NCBI GenBank assembly: GCA_024694785.1
Contig: JAILJL010000129.1
Span: 1 to 6,250, forward strand
Direction of reading: 5' to 3'
DNA: 6,250 nucleotides
From: Lachnospiraceae bacterium
GTDB lineage: Bacteria > Bacillota > Clostridia > Lachnospirales > Lachnospiraceae
The translations under genes and the position numbers were made by a program. The notes beneath the pieces are model-generated. The model worked only from the letters and a program-made list of their open reading frames with translations, was not told the DNA's origin and searched no databases. Below are positions 5,766 to 6,250 of the stretch, piece after piece (within the stretch, counting starts at the first letter, position 1; every line of letters starts with the position of its first letter).

Positions 5766-6250
5766 ATGGGCAGTTTGCGATATTTCTTTACAACAAGAAA
5801 ATCCGGTATTCATGAGTTTTACGCTGAATCCTTAAGAAGAATGTCCGTTATGGAGAAGCTTCATGATTCCGACAGTGAATCCGTCAAGACATTTGCGGCC
5901 TGGTCTAAGCGTTACCACGAAATCTCTAAAGCAGTACATGATGAGTACGATATAAGTGAAGAGAGATTAGAGAAGTACATCTATCCGATACTTGACGGAA
6001 GAATACCTATGACCCATCGTCTGGCACATATTCTTGTGGAAGAGATACGTCTTGCACTTAAGGAAGAGTGCAGAGATACTCTTATAACAGCGGATGTTCT
6101 TAAGGTAATAGTCAAGTTTTATGAGGAACATCAGCCAAAGAATGTCGAAGATTATTTAATGGCGCTTTTTTTAATAGCAGATTGTTGCCTTTCTTTTGGG
6201 ATAGATGAGAAGTTCAGAGAGGCCGTGGAGTATTATACCATGGCTATTTC
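5766..6250 (+). CDS. Unrecognised helix-rich protein, 3' end cut by window edge
   Basis: From the ATG at 5766, 161 codons are open to the right edge. A purine-rich site (GAGGGTGG, 5749-5756) ends 9 nt upstream. I do not recognise the family. The visible part is charged, has no signal peptide or membrane helix, and looks almost wholly alpha-helical. Segments include a basic N-terminus (RYFFTTRKSG, 5-14), a helix ending SKRYHEISKAVHDEYD (47-62), a block YIYPILDGRIPMTHRLAHIL (71-90), EEIRLALKEECRDTLITADV (92-111), and a possible TPR-like pair at ~113-160 (VIVKFYEEH, DYLMALFLIADCCLSFG, FREAVEYYTMA). This resembles the helical N-terminal sensory region of clostridial signalling proteins such as GGDEF or HD-domain enzymes, but no catalytic domain is visible, so that is a guess. 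It starts 59 nt after glyA with no clear promoter or terminator between. Confidence 0.8.
   Translation, partial: MGSLRYFFTTRKSGIHEFYAESLRRMSVMEKLHDSDSESVKTFAAWSKRYHEISKAVHDEYDISEERLEKYIYPILDGRIPMTHRLAHILVEEIRLALKEECRDTLITADVLKVIVKFYEEHQPKNVEDYLMALFLIADCCLSFGIDEKFREAVEYYTMAI

Noticed and set aside
1..6250. Mobile element, CRISPR, phage or toxin-antitoxin content
   Set aside because: No transposase, integrase, direct-repeat array, tRNA or attachment-site pattern was seen; the genes are housekeeping and well spaced.

Overview
The window looks like ordinary chromosome from a low-to-moderate GC Gram-positive anaerobe of the Clostridia, most likely Lachnospiraceae-like (Butyrivibrio/Roseburia type). 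This is an inference from protein flavour and gene order: strong AGGAGG ribosome binding sites, a DUF951 gene just before an rpsF-ssb-rpsR operon, a cysteine-rich S18, and a clostridial LtaS-type sulfatase with a C-terminal IPT-like domain. I see no mobile element, CRISPR array, tRNA or rRNA, and no clear sign of horizontal transfer.

Layout. Positions 1-2069, minus strand: one continuous open frame of 689 codons that runs off the left edge. It encodes a five-helix membrane protein with an extracytoplasmic phosphoglycerol transferase (LTA synthase family) domain; small ORFs on either strand here are shadows of it. Positions 2070-2217: divergent intergenic region with an extended -10 promoter for the minus-strand gene and a matching extended -10 facing it on the plus strand. 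Positions 2218-3147, plus: an NAD-dependent sirtuin deacylase (cobB) and, 15 nt later, a DUF951 protein. Positions 3148-3257: promoter and structured leader of the ribosomal operon, with a palindrome over the -10 and an RNA fold that can hide the rpsF Shine-Dalgarno. Positions 3258-4303, plus: rpsF, ssb and rpsR, closed by a strong intrinsic terminator at 4320-4347. Positions 4348-4461: a near-consensus extended -10 promoter for glyA. Positions 4462-5706, plus: complete serine hydroxymethyltransferase. Positions 5766-6250, plus: the first 161 codons of an unrecognised, soluble, helix-rich protein that runs off the right edge.

How the genes fit together. S6 and S18 bind together on the 30S platform, and SSB between them ties the operon to replication; this trio is conserved across Firmicutes. 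GlyA supplies one-carbon units and glycine as a separate transcription unit. The sirtuin/DUF951 pair is probably cotranscribed. The LtaS-like protein acts in cell-envelope polymer synthesis and is divergently transcribed. I found no convincing new multi-gene system. The most useful leads are regulatory (the rpsF leader, the face-to-face promoters), together with the unusual SSB tail and the unknown gene after glyA.
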